A stretch of DNA of 33,913 nt from Methanobrevibacter thaueri (GCA_015062925.1 SUTL01000014.1:1-33913); one strand, 5' to 3'. Shown: positions 1 to 11,361, counted from the stretch's first letter. Numbers and translations are program-made. Notes: generated by a model from the sequence alone, not told the origin.

Positions 1-242
1 CTGTCCCCTGCTTTTGCACCGTCAATAGGGGTTACTAATTCTCTTACAATATCTTCAGGCTCATCCATTTCATCTAATGGTGGGTGAACAGATTTATATT
101 CTTCACCTGGAGCTCTGTGACCTAATATTTTTACAACGTCTTCATCAGCGATTTCTCTTAACTTTTCTAATTCATATTCTGGATTAGCGAAGTTTCTTCT
201 GTTTTGAGCAACCTGAGAAGTACCTGGATAAATTTGTACCAT
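1..242 (-). CDS. mcrG: Methyl-coenzyme M reductase gamma subunit, N-terminal part (runs off the window start)
   Basis: Reverse complement from 242 reads [59 protein letters not shown]..., a typical McrG N-terminus, directly downstream of mcrC. Confidence 0.96.
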   Translation of the reverse strand, partial: MVQIYPGTSQVAQNRRNFANPEYELEKLREIADEDVVKILGHRAPGEEYKSVHPPLDEMDEPEDIVRELVTPIDGAKAGD

Positions 243-244
243 AA

Positions 245-844
245 TTATGCATCTCCTAATGCTAATTTAACTTTTCTAATAATTTCATCTAATTTATCTT
301 GTGAAATTGTTTCACCACGAATAACTCCTGTAATAATATCATCAATAGTACCTTGGGTTTTAATATCGTCCTCTTCTGGCATGACTTTAGAAGTTTTTAC
401 TCCAATTTTAGCAAAATCTTCACAATCAACCGGGGATTCACATATAATAATGCAGTGTTTATTAACATTCCTTAGAATTAATCTTGCTTTGTAGATTAAA
501 TGATTGGCAACTCCACCCAAGTGAATAACTAGTAATTTGAAATTACTTAATTGTTCTACTTCTTTATCGGTGAGTCCAAATAAAGTACCTCCTGAAGCAG
601 GAGCATCATGAGGAACACCTGCACCAGCATTTAATACCACTGTACTAGTTAAAACATTTGCTTCACGTAAACCGAATGTAATTTCGCAAACTGGTTTAGT
701 AATGTGTCTGCGTCCTGGAGACATAGCAACAGCACATACATCTGCACCACATTCAGCGAAAGTTCCTCTTTGTGCTAAACTTCCACCTTTTCCCATTCCA
801 CTTGCTTCTCTGCAATCTACTACGTGAGTACAACGTCCTATCAT
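245..844 (-). CDS. mcrC: Methyl-coenzyme M reductase operon protein C
   Basis: [33 protein letters not shown]... matches the McrC family. The ORF track start at 859 adds five residues (MTSIK); the ATG at 844 is the likely start. Confidence 0.95.
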   Translation of the reverse strand: MIGRCTHVVDCREASGMGKGGSLAQRGTFAECGADVCAVAMSPGRRHITKPVCEITFGLREANVLTSTVVLNAGAGVPHDAPASGGTLFGLTDKEVEQLSNFKLLVIHLGGVANHLIYKARLILRNVNKHCIIICESPVDCEDFAKIGVKTSKVMPEEDDIKTQGTIDDIITGVIRGETISQDKLDEIIRKVKLALGDA

Positions 845-845
845 T

Positions 846-1301
846 TTAATCGAAGTCATCTTTTCTAATTATTTTCACATGGTCTTCAAAACTGGAATAT
901 TGATCAGTCATTCCAACTAATTCATTTGGCATGTCCATATTACCATATTTAATTCTATCAGAAACAGTTTGTTCTTTTCTGATGTAATTGGTTCTGTCTT
1001 GATTAATATCAAAACCATATGGGATATGTTTTTTGCAAATTTCCTCGATTTCTTTTATTGTAGATTCCATTGTTAATTCAACGAATATTCTACCTGTTTT
1101 AACTTGAAGAGAAACTTCTTCACCATTTACAGTGATTATTCTGCGTTCTCTGTATTGAGGTGGTAAAGATTCTTCTGTTTTAGGAAATCTTGGACCATGA
1201 ATTACGGTTCTTCTTACATCTTCAATAGATTCAATGTCATTTAACAACTTTTCAGTTGTGTCACTTCCAAGAACTCTATGAGGAAATATTTCAATATCCA
1301 T
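846..1301 (-). CDS. mcrD: Methyl-coenzyme M reductase operon protein D
   Basis: [40 protein letters not shown]..., McrD family, in mcrBDCG order. Confidence 0.95.
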   Translation of the reverse strand: MDIEIFPHRVLGSDTTEKLLNDIESIEDVRRTVIHGPRFPKTEESLPPQYRERRIITVNGEEVSLQVKTGRIFVELTMESTIKEIEEICKKHIPYGFDINQDRTNYIRKEQTVSDRIKYGNMDMPNELVGMTDQYSSFEDHVKIIRKDDFD

Positions 1302-1337
1302 TTTTTTACCTTCATAAATTAGATTTTAATAAATTAA

Positions 1338-2669
<1,332 letters not shown>

Positions 2670-2714
2670 TTTTTCCCTCCTAAATAAATAGAGTTTATAA
2701 CTAAATATACCACT

Positions 2715-2744
2715 CTCAATGACGAAATTTTTCACCAAATTGAG
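2715..2744 (-). promoter_or_regulatory. Possible stem-loop in the mcr leader
   Basis: Minus strand CTCAAT-TTGGT-GAAA-AA-TTTC-GTC-ATTGAG, about 45 nt upstream of the mcrB start; TATA-like TTTATATAT on the minus strand near 2848-2857. Confidence 0.35.
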
Positions 2745-3160
2745 TTGAGCTACAAAGCAAGTTTTTTGCAATAGCCAGCCATATGGTATACAAATTTTAT
2801 TTTATAAAAGATATAATATAAAGATTACCTCTAAAAACTTTTAGAAAAATATATAAAGCATAATAAATGATTTTATTTTTAAGAAAAAAACGCACAAAAG
2901 TAATACTTTTTATTATTATTAAAAAATACTAATATTAAAAAAGAATGCTGAAAAATAAATTAAAATATAAAATAATGAAAAAAATAAAACAGAACATAAC
3001 ATAACAAGTTATAAATAATAATTATTAAAATTAAAGAAAAATAACAAATTATTACTTTTAGCAATACAAGTAATAAATAATACAAAAAGTAATACAAAAA
3101 AATCCATGAAAAAACACACCCCATATATAAATAAAATGAAAAGAAAAAATAATTAACATT

Positions 3161-4408
3161 ATGCAACTTGTAGCTGATGTTGGAGGAATACCTGGAAAAG
3201 ACTGCAATGGATTTTGTAAATATTGCTACTTTAGAAAGGTAAAAGAAATAAAAAGTTTCGGATGTGCACACTGCCTACCCAATAAAATAGGATGTGAAAG
3301 ATGCAGTAAAGGAATATCTGAAACACAAGGAGCATTCAAATCTCCATTTGAAGTAATGAACGAAGTTCAAACCGCCCTAATGATGAATATGGGTCAGAAA
3401 AATGTAAGTGCATATATCAGTGGAGGAGGAGACATAAGCTGCTACCCCCACCTTGAAACATTAACCGCAAACCTAAATCAATTCTCAATACCATCCACAC
3501 TAGGATACACATGCGGAAAAGGAATAACAGATTCACAAATCGCTACAAGATTAATAAACAATGGAGTTGAAGAAGTATCTTTCACAATCTTCTCATCAAA
3601 CCCACAACTAAGAAAAGAATGGGTAAAAGACCCAAACCCACAAGAAGCATTAAAAGCATGTCAAATATTCTGCGAAAACATTAAACTAACAGGAGCATCA
3701 GTTATAATACCTGGAGTTAATGATGGTGAAATATTAAGACAAACATGTAACAGTTTAGAAGAATGGGGGGCAAAAGGAATGCTTTTAATGAGATTTGCAA
3801 ACACATTCAACGAAGGCCTGATACTTGGAAACGAACCCATACTAAAAGGTATTGAATCACAACCAATCGAAGAATTCTCAGAACTTGTAAAACAAATCAA
3901 CTCAGAATACAAATTCAGAGTAAGCGGAACACCATTATGTGACCCTGAAACCGGAGGACCATTTGCAATAGCAAAAGATGAAAATGAAATATTCCTACAA
4001 TTCATAAAACCAGTAACCGGAGAAGCAACAATAATCACATCAAAAATAGCTTACCCATTTATTTCCAAAATATTCGATAAACTGGAAGTTGAAAGTGTAA
4101 ATGTAATAGGTGTTGAAAAAGAAATCGCATGTTTAATTACAAAAGAAGATTTGGAAAATATAGATTTAACTGAAATCCATGATGCCGTAATCATACCCGG
4201 CAGATCATTTGTCCATCAACTGGACGCTGAAAGAATATTAAGTCGTGACGGTGTTGAAAGAATCGTAGGCCGTGGTCCAGATACTTTAAGTGTTGATGGA
4301 GAATTAAGTATTGATATGACAGATGAAAATGTTATAGAACGAGAATTAGAACAATTCAATGATTTAGTGGATGCTATTAATTTCTTTGGAATGAGAAGAA
4401 AAATTTAG
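3161..4408 (+). CDS. mmp10: Methanogenesis marker protein 10, radical SAM/B12-type protein implicated in Mcr arginine methylation
   Basis: Radical SAM motif CNGFCKYC followed by a Cys-rich [16 protein letters not shown] segment, characteristic of Mmp10; divergent from the mcr operon. Confidence 0.92.
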   Translation: MQLVADVGGIPGKDCNGFCKYCYFRKVKEIKSFGCAHCLPNKIGCERCSKGISETQGAFKSPFEVMNEVQTALMMNMGQKNVSAYISGGGDISCYPHLETLTANLNQFSIPSTLGYTCGKGITDSQIATRLINNGVEEVSFTIFSSNPQLRKEWVKDPNPQEALKACQIFCENIKLTGASVIIPGVNDGEILRQTCNSLEEWGAKGMLLMRFANTFNEGLILGNEPILKGIESQPIEEFSELVKQINSEYKFRVSGTPLCDPETGGPFAIAKDENEIFLQFIKPVTGEATIITSKIAYPFISKIFDKLEVESVNVIGVEKEIACLITKEDLENIDLTEIHDAVIIPGRSFVHQLDAERILSRDGVERIVGRGPDTLSVDGELSIDMTDENVIERELEQFNDLVDAINFFGMRRKI

Positions 4409-5328
4409 TTTGAATCCTCAACAAGAGAACTCTCACTATTAATTTTAACTAGAATATAATCATACATTTTTGATTTTTTAATTTCAGAGATTTCTGATAA
4501 TTTCTTACCATCAATAACAACATTAGCAACAACACTTGCATAAGTATCATAATCAAGTTTAACACGAACACCATCCAATTGAGTTGTAACCGGTGTTGGA
4601 GATATAACCTCTTTAATTTCCCTTACCTGATTTTCAATAGCATTTTTAACAACAATAGATGGTACTAATGGAGCGTCAAGTGTCATTTCATGTTTTTTAT
4701 CATTTAATATTTTTTCAGTTGTTTCCACTAAATTATCAAGTGCACGAATATCCGGTCCTCTTCTAAGTCTTCTTGGAATCCTGCCTAAACCTCCAACATA
4801 AGCATCAGCCCCCGGAAGGTCATCAGCATCCAAATAAGGAGAACCTGTAACAATCACCGGAATATCAATATCATCATATAAAAAAGCTTTTTCTTTAATA
4901 CATTTTTCAAAACTACCTAAAACGAAAATAACTGCATCATGTTCTTCAATTAAATCTTTTTCTTCCTCAGTTATTCCAGAAGTTCCTTTACCATCACCAC
5001 GTGCAAGACCAATCATATTATCTTTTGCACCGAATTCACGTAAATATTCAGATATATCACATGCAGCATGAGGCAAATGATGTCTTGCAAGAGTAGGTGA
5101 AACAATTGCAATTTCAGAACCCGCCATAGGAGCAACTGATAATTTCGCTAATAGTTCTTTTGATTTATCCTGAATTTTATCAACATCATCTAATGGAACA
5201 GCCATATTTAACACTAATTCCATTTGTTGAATGCTTTCCTGAAGAATAAATCCTCCTAAATCTTCAATTAATTCTTTTATTTCCTCACTCTTGTGAACTC
5301 CACCGGTAAATGTTAATGTTTCATACAT
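4405..5328 (-). CDS. mmp7: Methanogenesis marker protein 7
   Basis: [45 protein letters not shown]... resembles the methanogenesis marker 7 family; located next to mmp10. Confidence 0.8.
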   Translation of the reverse strand: MYETLTFTGGVHKSEEIKELIEDLGGFILQESIQQMELVLNMAVPLDDVDKIQDKSKELLAKLSVAPMAGSEIAIVSPTLARHHLPHAACDISEYLREFGAKDNMIGLARGDGKGTSGITEEEKDLIEEHDAVIFVLGSFEKCIKEKAFLYDDIDIPVIVTGSPYLDADDLPGADAYVGGLGRIPRRLRRGPDIRALDNLVETTEKILNDKKHEMTLDAPLVPSIVVKNAIENQVREIKEVISPTPVTTQLDGVRVKLDYDTYASVVANVVIDGKKLSEISEIKKSKMYDYILVKINSESSLVEDSN

Positions 5329-5389
5329 TATTAACAACTCTCAAAAAAAATTGTTTTATTATATTAATTATATATTCTATACCTTATAT

Positions 5390-5908
5390 CTATATTAAAT
5401 TTTCTAAAATAGAATATCTTAACTCTGCTTTTTCAAAGGGATTTTTGGAAATGGAATTATGAGAAGGTATTTCCACCAGATTTTCAACTTCAATAACTTT
5501 ATCTTTCAAATAATCCGGATAAACAACATAACTGAAATCATTTGAATTAATATTGAACCCCATATCTGAAACTATATCTTTTAAAAAATCAGAATAAACT
5601 TTAACATTAATATTTCTTTGATAATTTGAATTCAAATACTTCTGACATATAGGATAATTTTTAAACAAAGAAAGAATTTCCTCATCATCCAGTTCATTAT
5701 TATTGATTCTGGAAACTTCTTTAATGCTTTGATAAATCTGTGATGGAGTGTTGATTTTAATAGCTAATGCATCCATATCCACTTTACTTTCTGAAAGTAG
5801 AATTGCAAAATCCCCATCATCCTTATTTGGAAATTTGTTTAAAACATAATTTTTAATACCTGCCAATTTCACGATTTCCTCACACATTGGTGTTGTGACT
5901 ATTTTCAT
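5390..5908 (-). CDS. Conserved-looking hypothetical protein in the methanogenesis marker cluster
   Basis: ORF MKIVTTPMCEEIVKLAGIKNYVLNKFPNKDDGDFAILLSESKVDMD...; probable ATG at 5908 (ORF track start 5935). Family not recognised with certainty. Confidence 0.75.
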   Translation of the reverse strand: MKIVTTPMCEEIVKLAGIKNYVLNKFPNKDDGDFAILLSESKVDMDALAIKINTPSQIYQSIKEVSRINNNELDDEEILSLFKNYPICQKYLNSNYQRNINVKVYSDFLKDIVSDMGFNINSNDFSYVVYPDYLKDKVIEVENLVEIPSHNSISKNPFEKAELRYSILENLI

Positions 5909-5950
5909 AATAATAATATATATTCTAATTAACATAAAATAACTATTATT

Positions 5951-6637
5951 ATGAAAGTAACATTAAGCTTTGAAGAAAGTATTAGTAGTGATGTTTCCAT
6001 TATGGTTGATGCTCTTAGAGCCAGCACCACAATAACACTTGCATTGGATAATTTTAAAAAAGTAATACCATGTTTCACACCAGAAGAAGCATTTGAATTG
6101 AAAAAAAATATGGATGGTGTTCTTGCAGGGGAACGTGGTGGTGAAAAAATCAAGGGATTTGATATTGGAAACACACCATCTATGATTAAAGATTATGAAA
6201 GTTCAAAAGAAAATCTAATATTAACAACAAGTAATGGAACAAGAATCCTTGAAAATATGACTTCCAAAGTTTTAGTTGGTTCAATGGTTAATGCAAAGGC
6301 AGTTGCCGGAAAAAGTATAAAACTGGCAGATAATCATATTGATGTTGTGATGGCCGGAGTGAAAGGAGAATTTGCAATTGAAGATTTTCTTGCAGCAGGA
6401 GAAATATTATACTGGATAAATGAAAATTTAAACAGTAACTGTTTAAGTGAATATGCTAAAGCCAGTGTTTTAGCTAGCAGAGATTATAATATGTTAAAAA
6501 ATGCTTTTTTAAATTCAAGATCTGCTAAAAGATTAATTGAACTTGGTTATGAAGATGATGTAATCTTATGTTGTGAGAAAAATATTAGTGAAAATGTAGC
6601 AATATATAATAATAATGAATTAACTTTATATATTTAG
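5951..6637 (+). CDS. comB: 2-phosphosulfolactate phosphatase (coenzyme M biosynthesis)
   Basis: MKVTLSFEESISSDVSIMVDALRASTTITLALDNF...GVLAGERGGEKIKGFDIGNTPS...TSNGTR is typical of the ComB family. Confidence 0.92.
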   Translation: MKVTLSFEESISSDVSIMVDALRASTTITLALDNFKKVIPCFTPEEAFELKKNMDGVLAGERGGEKIKGFDIGNTPSMIKDYESSKENLILTTSNGTRILENMTSKVLVGSMVNAKAVAGKSIKLADNHIDVVMAGVKGEFAIEDFLAAGEILYWINENLNSNCLSEYAKASVLASRDYNMLKNAFLNSRSAKRLIELGYEDDVILCCEKNISENVAIYNNNELTLYI

Positions 6638-6681
6638 ATTTCAAAATATTAGATAAATATAATTTATAAAGAAGGGTTTTT

Positions 6682-7851
6682 TTGAAAAGAGAATGTTTAA
6701 CAATAATAGGTACTGCACATGTATCACAAGACAGTGTTGATGAAGTGAAAGATGCAATTTACGAACAACACCCAGAAGTAGTGGCAATTGAGCTTGACAG
6801 AGGCAGATACATAAAATTAAAACAAAACATGATGGGTATTGAACAGGATGAAACTATTTCTGTGAGTAAAATCATCAAAGAAAATAAAGTTACATTGTTT
6901 TTTACAAGTGCAATTTTAAGTTACTTCCAATCAAAAATTGGAGAAGATGTTGATGTTGCACCGGGTTCTGAAATGGTTGGTGCTATTGAAGCAAGTGAAG
7001 ATTTAGGAATACCAATTGCACTAATCGACAGAGATGTTAATATAACACTTCAAAGAGCATTGAATAAAATGGGTTTTATTGAAAAAGCAAAATTTGTTTT
7101 CAGCTTAATAGCATCCGTTTTTGGTTATGGTGAAGAAGAGGATATTGATATTGAAGAACTTAAAAACCCTGAAAACATTGATGAAGTAATGGAAATGTTT
7201 AAAGATGAAGCTCCAAGTGTTCATGAAGTACTGGTTCATGAAAGAGACATGTATCTTACAGGAAGCATATTGAAAATACCACAAGACCATGTTATTGCAG
7301 TTGTTGGTGCTGGACATAAACCCGGAATTGAAAAATACTTAGATAACCCTGAAACATTACCTGATTTAAAAGAATTAGAAGTTATTGATGATAAAAAAGG
7401 CATTCCATGGCTTAAAATATTTTTAGCATTGATTCCTGCATTATTCATTGTGATATTTTTTCTGGCATATTTTAGCGGGATAAACATCACAGGCAATCTT
7501 TTTGATTTTGTCATTATTAGTATGATTATGGGTTTTATCGGATCTATTCTTTCAGGTTCAAAAATCCAATCCGCAATTGTTGGAGGAGTAGTGGCGCCGT
7601 TAACTATTATTCATCCTTTACTTGCAGCAGGTTGGTTTTCAGGATTATGTGAAGCTAAATTTAGAAAAGTAAGGCAAAGTGATATTAAAAATTTAGCTAA
7701 AATAGAAGGTTTTAAAGATTTATGGCATAATAATATTTTTAGAATATTATTAGTTGTTATTGGAACCAATTTAGGAGTTAGTATTGCAACTCTGGTTATT
7801 TTACCCTCTAAGGTTTTCATACCATTATTCATGAAAATTTTTGGAATGTGA
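6682..7851 (+). CDS. TraB/PrgY-family membrane protein
   Basis: N-terminal GTAHVSQDSVDEV and VVAIELDRGRY motifs, C-terminal hydrophobic helices; TTG start preceded by GAAGGG. Confidence 0.88.
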   Translation: MKRECLTIIGTAHVSQDSVDEVKDAIYEQHPEVVAIELDRGRYIKLKQNMMGIEQDETISVSKIIKENKVTLFFTSAILSYFQSKIGEDVDVAPGSEMVGAIEASEDLGIPIALIDRDVNITLQRALNKMGFIEKAKFVFSLIASVFGYGEEEDIDIEELKNPENIDEVMEMFKDEAPSVHEVLVHERDMYLTGSILKIPQDHVIAVVGAGHKPGIEKYLDNPETLPDLKELEVIDDKKGIPWLKIFLALIPALFIVIFFLAYFSGINITGNLFDFVIISMIMGFIGSILSGSKIQSAIVGGVVAPLTIIHPLLAAGWFSGLCEAKFRKVRQSDIKNLAKIEGFKDLWHNNIFRILLVVIGTNLGVSIATLVILPSKVFIPLFMKIFGM

Positions 7852-7928
7852 AAAATGATAATTTTTATATAATTAGATTGATAATATTTATAATTACTAT
7901 TGATTTTTAATAAAAGGAAAATATTACC

Positions 7929-8141
7929 ATGTATTTCATTATTCGTTGTGACTGCGGAAGAGCATTGTATGCAAAAGAAGGAGTGGCTACTCGCAAATGT
8001 GTATGTGGAAAAACACTTAAAGTTAAATCCAGAAGGATTTTTAAAAAAGTAGCTACAAGAGAAGAAGCATCAGTTGCAGTTCAGGAAATGCAGGATAAAA
8101 TATATGGAAACACTGGATTTATGAGGGCTAGTGATTTATAA
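7929..8141 (+). CDS. DUF1922-type small zinc-ribbon-like protein
   Basis: 70 aa with CDCGRALYAKEGVATRKCVCGKTLKV (paired Cys motifs). Confidence 0.82.
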   Translation: MYFIIRCDCGRALYAKEGVATRKCVCGKTLKVKSRRIFKKVATREEASVAVQEMQDKIYGNTGFMRASDL

Positions 8142-8156
8142 AAATTTTTAATTGGT

Positions 8157-9488
8157 TTGTTAAAAATGATTGGGACGACACTGGAAATAATTATTATATT
8201 AATTTTAATAATACTTACAGGTTATTTGTCAATGGCAGAGTTAGCTGTTGTATCTGTGAGAAAAGCAAAATTACAAAAAGAATTAGAAGACGGAAATAAA
8301 AATGCAAAAATTGTTTTTGAATTATTAGAAGATCCTAATGAATTCTTATCAACAGTTCAAATTGGAATTTCACTCATAGGAGTGTTAACCGGAGCTTTTG
8401 GTGGAGTAACTCTTGCTGAACCATTAGCAAAGGCTATTTCTTTCATACCATACAGTCAACCAATAAGTGTAGCCATAGTTGTTATTATAACCACTTATTT
8501 AACATTAGTTGTTGGTGAAATTGTTCCTAAAGTTATTGCATTAAATGATCCTGAAAAAGTATCCCTTAAAGTAGCTAAAAGCATGGTTATATTATCTAAA
8601 ATATCAAAACCTGCTAGTTTTGTTCTTGCAAAATCAAGCCGTTTTCTCTTATGGTTATTGAGAATTGAAAATAAAAACCATGATAGTGTTACTGAAGAAG
8701 AAATTGAATTAATGATTAAGGAAGGAAGGGAAGAAGGAACAATTGAACAAGAAGAAGAGGACATTATTAAAAGAGTTTTCAAACTTGATGATCAGAAAGT
8801 TGAAAGTATAATGACTCCTCGTAATGAAATCATCTGGATTGATTTGGATGATGATAAATCAATAAATAAAGTTAAAATTATTGAAAGTAAAAGGTCTATT
8901 TTCCCTATAGCAAGAGGAGAGTTAGATGATTTTATTGGTGTTGTTCAGGCAAAAGATATTCTCTCAGCAATGTTTGGTAATGAGGAATTTGACATTAATA
9001 AAATTGTGAAAGAACCTTTAGTAGTATCTGAACATTTACAAACATTAGAATTACTTAAAGAATTTAAAGAAAATCAGGAATATGTTCATATGTCCCTGGT
9101 TGTTGATGAATTCGGTAGTGTTGAGGGATTAATTACATTAAATGATTTGCTTGAAGGTATTGTTGGGGATATTCCAGGTATTGATGAAGAAGCTGAACCT
9201 CAAGCAATACAGAGAAGTGATGGAACTTGGTTAATTGATGGAAGATATCCTATTGATAAATTTAAGGAGTTATTTGATTTTAAAGATAAATTGCCTGATG
9301 AAGATGAGGATAATTACACTACTTTAGCCGGATTTATTTTAAGTTTAAGTGGTAAAATTCCTAATGAAGAGGATAAATATGATTGTGGAAGATTTATCTT
9401 TGAAATAATTGATATTGATGGTCATCAAATTGATAAAGTTCTTGTAACTGATTTAGGTCCTGATGAACCTATGCCTGAGGAGGAATGA
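8157..9488 (+). CDS. CNNM/UPF0053 (CorC-HlyC-like) membrane protein with CBS domains
   Basis: N-terminal transmembrane region (GYLSMAELAVVSVRKAKLQ), CBS segment (SIMTPRNEIIWIDLDD), C-terminal CorC_HlyC-like region (LIDGRYPIDKFKELFDF). Start may be the ATG at 8166. Confidence 0.9.
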   Translation: MLKMIGTTLEIIIILILIILTGYLSMAELAVVSVRKAKLQKELEDGNKNAKIVFELLEDPNEFLSTVQIGISLIGVLTGAFGGVTLAEPLAKAISFIPYSQPISVAIVVIITTYLTLVVGEIVPKVIALNDPEKVSLKVAKSMVILSKISKPASFVLAKSSRFLLWLLRIENKNHDSVTEEEIELMIKEGREEGTIEQEEEDIIKRVFKLDDQKVESIMTPRNEIIWIDLDDDKSINKVKIIESKRSIFPIARGELDDFIGVVQAKDILSAMFGNEEFDINKIVKEPLVVSEHLQTLELLKEFKENQEYVHMSLVVDEFGSVEGLITLNDLLEGIVGDIPGIDEEAEPQAIQRSDGTWLIDGRYPIDKFKELFDFKDKLPDEDEDNYTTLAGFILSLSGKIPNEEDKYDCGRFIFEIIDIDGHQIDKVLVTDLGPDEPMPEEE

Positions 9489-9494
9489 AGAATA

Positions 9495-10439
9495 ATGGAT
9501 GCATCTATACTACTTTCAGTTGTACTTTTAATTGTTGGATTTGTTTGTTTGATTAAAGGATCAGATTTTTTTGTTGATGGTGCTAGTAATATTGCATCTC
9601 TTTTAAGAATACCTACTATTATTGTTGGGTTGACAATTGTTGCTTTGGGAACTAGTGCACCTGAAGCCGCTGTTTCTATTACTTCATCATTAACTGGCAG
9701 CAATGCAATGGCCATTAGTAATGTTATTGGAAGTAATTTATTTAACATTTTAATGGTTATTGGTATTGCAGCATTACTTAGTGATTTGTTAATGGAAAAA
9801 AGTGTTTTGAATAAAGATTTAAGAATTCTTGTTGCTATAACTGCTCTTTTTGCAGTGTTTATTTTTATTGGATGGGATATTTCAAATTATGAAGGATTAA
9901 TTTTAATTTTTATTTTAATCGCATATATTATTTATCTTATTTACTCTGCTAGGAAATCCGGAGCAATGGATAATGTTGATAAAGTGACTTTATCACTTCC
10001 TAAAAGTATTGTTTACATTATTGTTGGTCTTGCCGGAATTATTATTGGTGGAGATTTAGTTGTCAACAGTGCCTCTGATATAGCAATTGCACTTGGAATG
10101 AGTGAAACATTAGTTGGTTTGACAATTGTTGCAATTGGTACATCATTACCTGAACTTGTAACTTCACTTACTGCTTTAAAGAAAGGTGAAAATCAGATAG
10201 TAATTGGTAATGTGATTGGATCAAATATTTATAATATATTATTCGTACTGGGGGCAAGTAGTGCAATAAGTCGCATTCCTGTAAATTCAAACATATTAAT
10301 TGATGTTATATTCATGTTATTCATTACCATATTATGTTATATTTTCGGTAAAACACAGGAAAAATATGATAAAAAAGAAGGAATAATATTAGTAACATTA
10401 TTCATCATATATATGGCATTTGCAATACTTAGAAACTAA
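9495..10439 (+). CDS. Calcium/sodium antiporter (CaCA/YrbG family)
   Basis: Duplicated alpha-repeat motifs GTSAPEAAVSITSSLTGSNAMAISNVIGSN and GTSLPELVTSLTALKKGENQIVIGNVIGSN. Confidence 0.95.
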   Translation: MDASILLSVVLLIVGFVCLIKGSDFFVDGASNIASLLRIPTIIVGLTIVALGTSAPEAAVSITSSLTGSNAMAISNVIGSNLFNILMVIGIAALLSDLLMEKSVLNKDLRILVAITALFAVFIFIGWDISNYEGLILIFILIAYIIYLIYSARKSGAMDNVDKVTLSLPKSIVYIIVGLAGIIIGGDLVVNSASDIAIALGMSETLVGLTIVAIGTSLPELVTSLTALKKGENQIVIGNVIGSNIYNILFVLGASSAISRIPVNSNILIDVIFMLFITILCYIFGKTQEKYDKKEGIILVTLFIIYMAFAILRN

Positions 10440-10469
10440 AAAAATTATATATTAATTAAACCAACCTAA

Positions 10470-11321
10470 TCATTCACCATTAATTAATTCTTTTAATTCA
10501 CAGGCTTTACATATGTTAGCAGAGGTTGGTTCACCACATTTTTCACATTCATTGAGTTTTGTTGAAATTGTATTTTCAAAGGTTAACATTTTTTTAAATG
10601 ATTCCATTACATTATTTTTAATACCCGGATATTGGTCTTCATGAGTGTTTAGGAATTCTTTGATTTTAGCTCTTAGTGATAAATGTGAATAAGGACATTC
10701 ATCTAAATGAATATTAATATCATTTAATATGGCCCACATTCCCACTTCTTTTTCGGGAGTGTTCCATAATGGTTTGATTCTTGGAATGAGTTTTGGATGA
10801 ATCATGTCAAGTTCCGGTCCGAATTTTGAAAATTTAATTGTATCCCCACGGGCAAAACTCATTAAAAAAGATTGAATTTCATCATCTAAATTATGTCCTG
10901 TTGCCATTTTTACTGCACCTAATTCATGTGCGGTTTTATTTAATATGTTTCTTCTGAAAACACCACATGGTATGCATGCGCTTTTAAAATCAGTGTAAAT
11001 ATCATCTAAGGCAAATCCTTCTTCTTCTTTGAAGGATTTTTGAACAAGTTTTATATTTAAATCTTTAGCGTTTTGAACAGCTGAATCTATACCATGTTGT
11101 CTGTAACCTTTTATTCCTTCATCCACACTAATTGCTACTAATTCAAAGTCTAAATAATTCTGATAGTTTTTAAGTGCATGTAGGGTCAGTACACTATCTT
11201 TCCCACCGGATAATGCAATGGCGATTAATTCATCTTCTTTTATTAATTCATAATTTTTAATTAAATTGTTAATTCTTGTAAAAATGTGATTGTTAAATTC
11301 TTCTTTGTTTAATTTTACCAT
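10470..11321 (-). CDS. TtuA/Ncs6-like tRNA 2-thiolation PP-loop protein with degenerate N-terminal zinc finger
   Basis: PP-loop SGGKDS, CIPC plus downstream CPYSHLS (candidate Fe-S ligands), C-terminal CEKCG...CKAC zinc finger. Confidence 0.88.
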   Translation of the reverse strand: MVKLNKEEFNNHIFTRINNLIKNYELIKEDELIAIALSGGKDSVLTLHALKNYQNYLDFELVAISVDEGIKGYRQHGIDSAVQNAKDLNIKLVQKSFKEEEGFALDDIYTDFKSACIPCGVFRRNILNKTAHELGAVKMATGHNLDDEIQSFLMSFARGDTIKFSKFGPELDMIHPKLIPRIKPLWNTPEKEVGMWAILNDINIHLDECPYSHLSLRAKIKEFLNTHEDQYPGIKNNVMESFKKMLTFENTISTKLNECEKCGEPTSANICKACELKELINGE

Positions 11322-11324
11322 TAC

Positions 11325-11359
11325 TAAATTATTTTATAGAATGTTGAATAAATAATTTA
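11325..11359. promoter_or_regulatory. Compact symmetrical divergent promoter
   Basis: TAAATTATTT (11325-11334) and its exact reverse complement AAATAATTTA (11350-11359) within a 40-bp divergent gap. Confidence 0.45.
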
Positions 11360-11361
11360 TT

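Noticed and set aside
2670-2771. N-terminal extension of McrB from a TTG at 2771
   Set aside because: The conserved McrB start ([12 protein letters not shown]) and a strong SD both point to the ATG at 2669; the extension is noncoding leader.
2860-3160. AAGTAAT/AATAAT repeats between mcrB and mmp10
   Set aside because: Irregular low-complexity AT-rich sequence rather than a defined repeat unit; the TATA-like CATATATAAATA near 3121 is sufficient as the mmp10 promoter.
2960-3271. 103-aa minus-strand ORF overlapping the mmp10 start
   Set aside because: Nearly all Phe/Tyr/Leu/Ile from AT-rich DNA, overlaps mmp10, no recognisable motif.
9425-9748. 107-aa minus-strand ORF across the CNNM-CaCA junction
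   Set aside because: Antisense to two well-supported genes; repetitive Ile/Thr/Ser composition is an antisense artefact.
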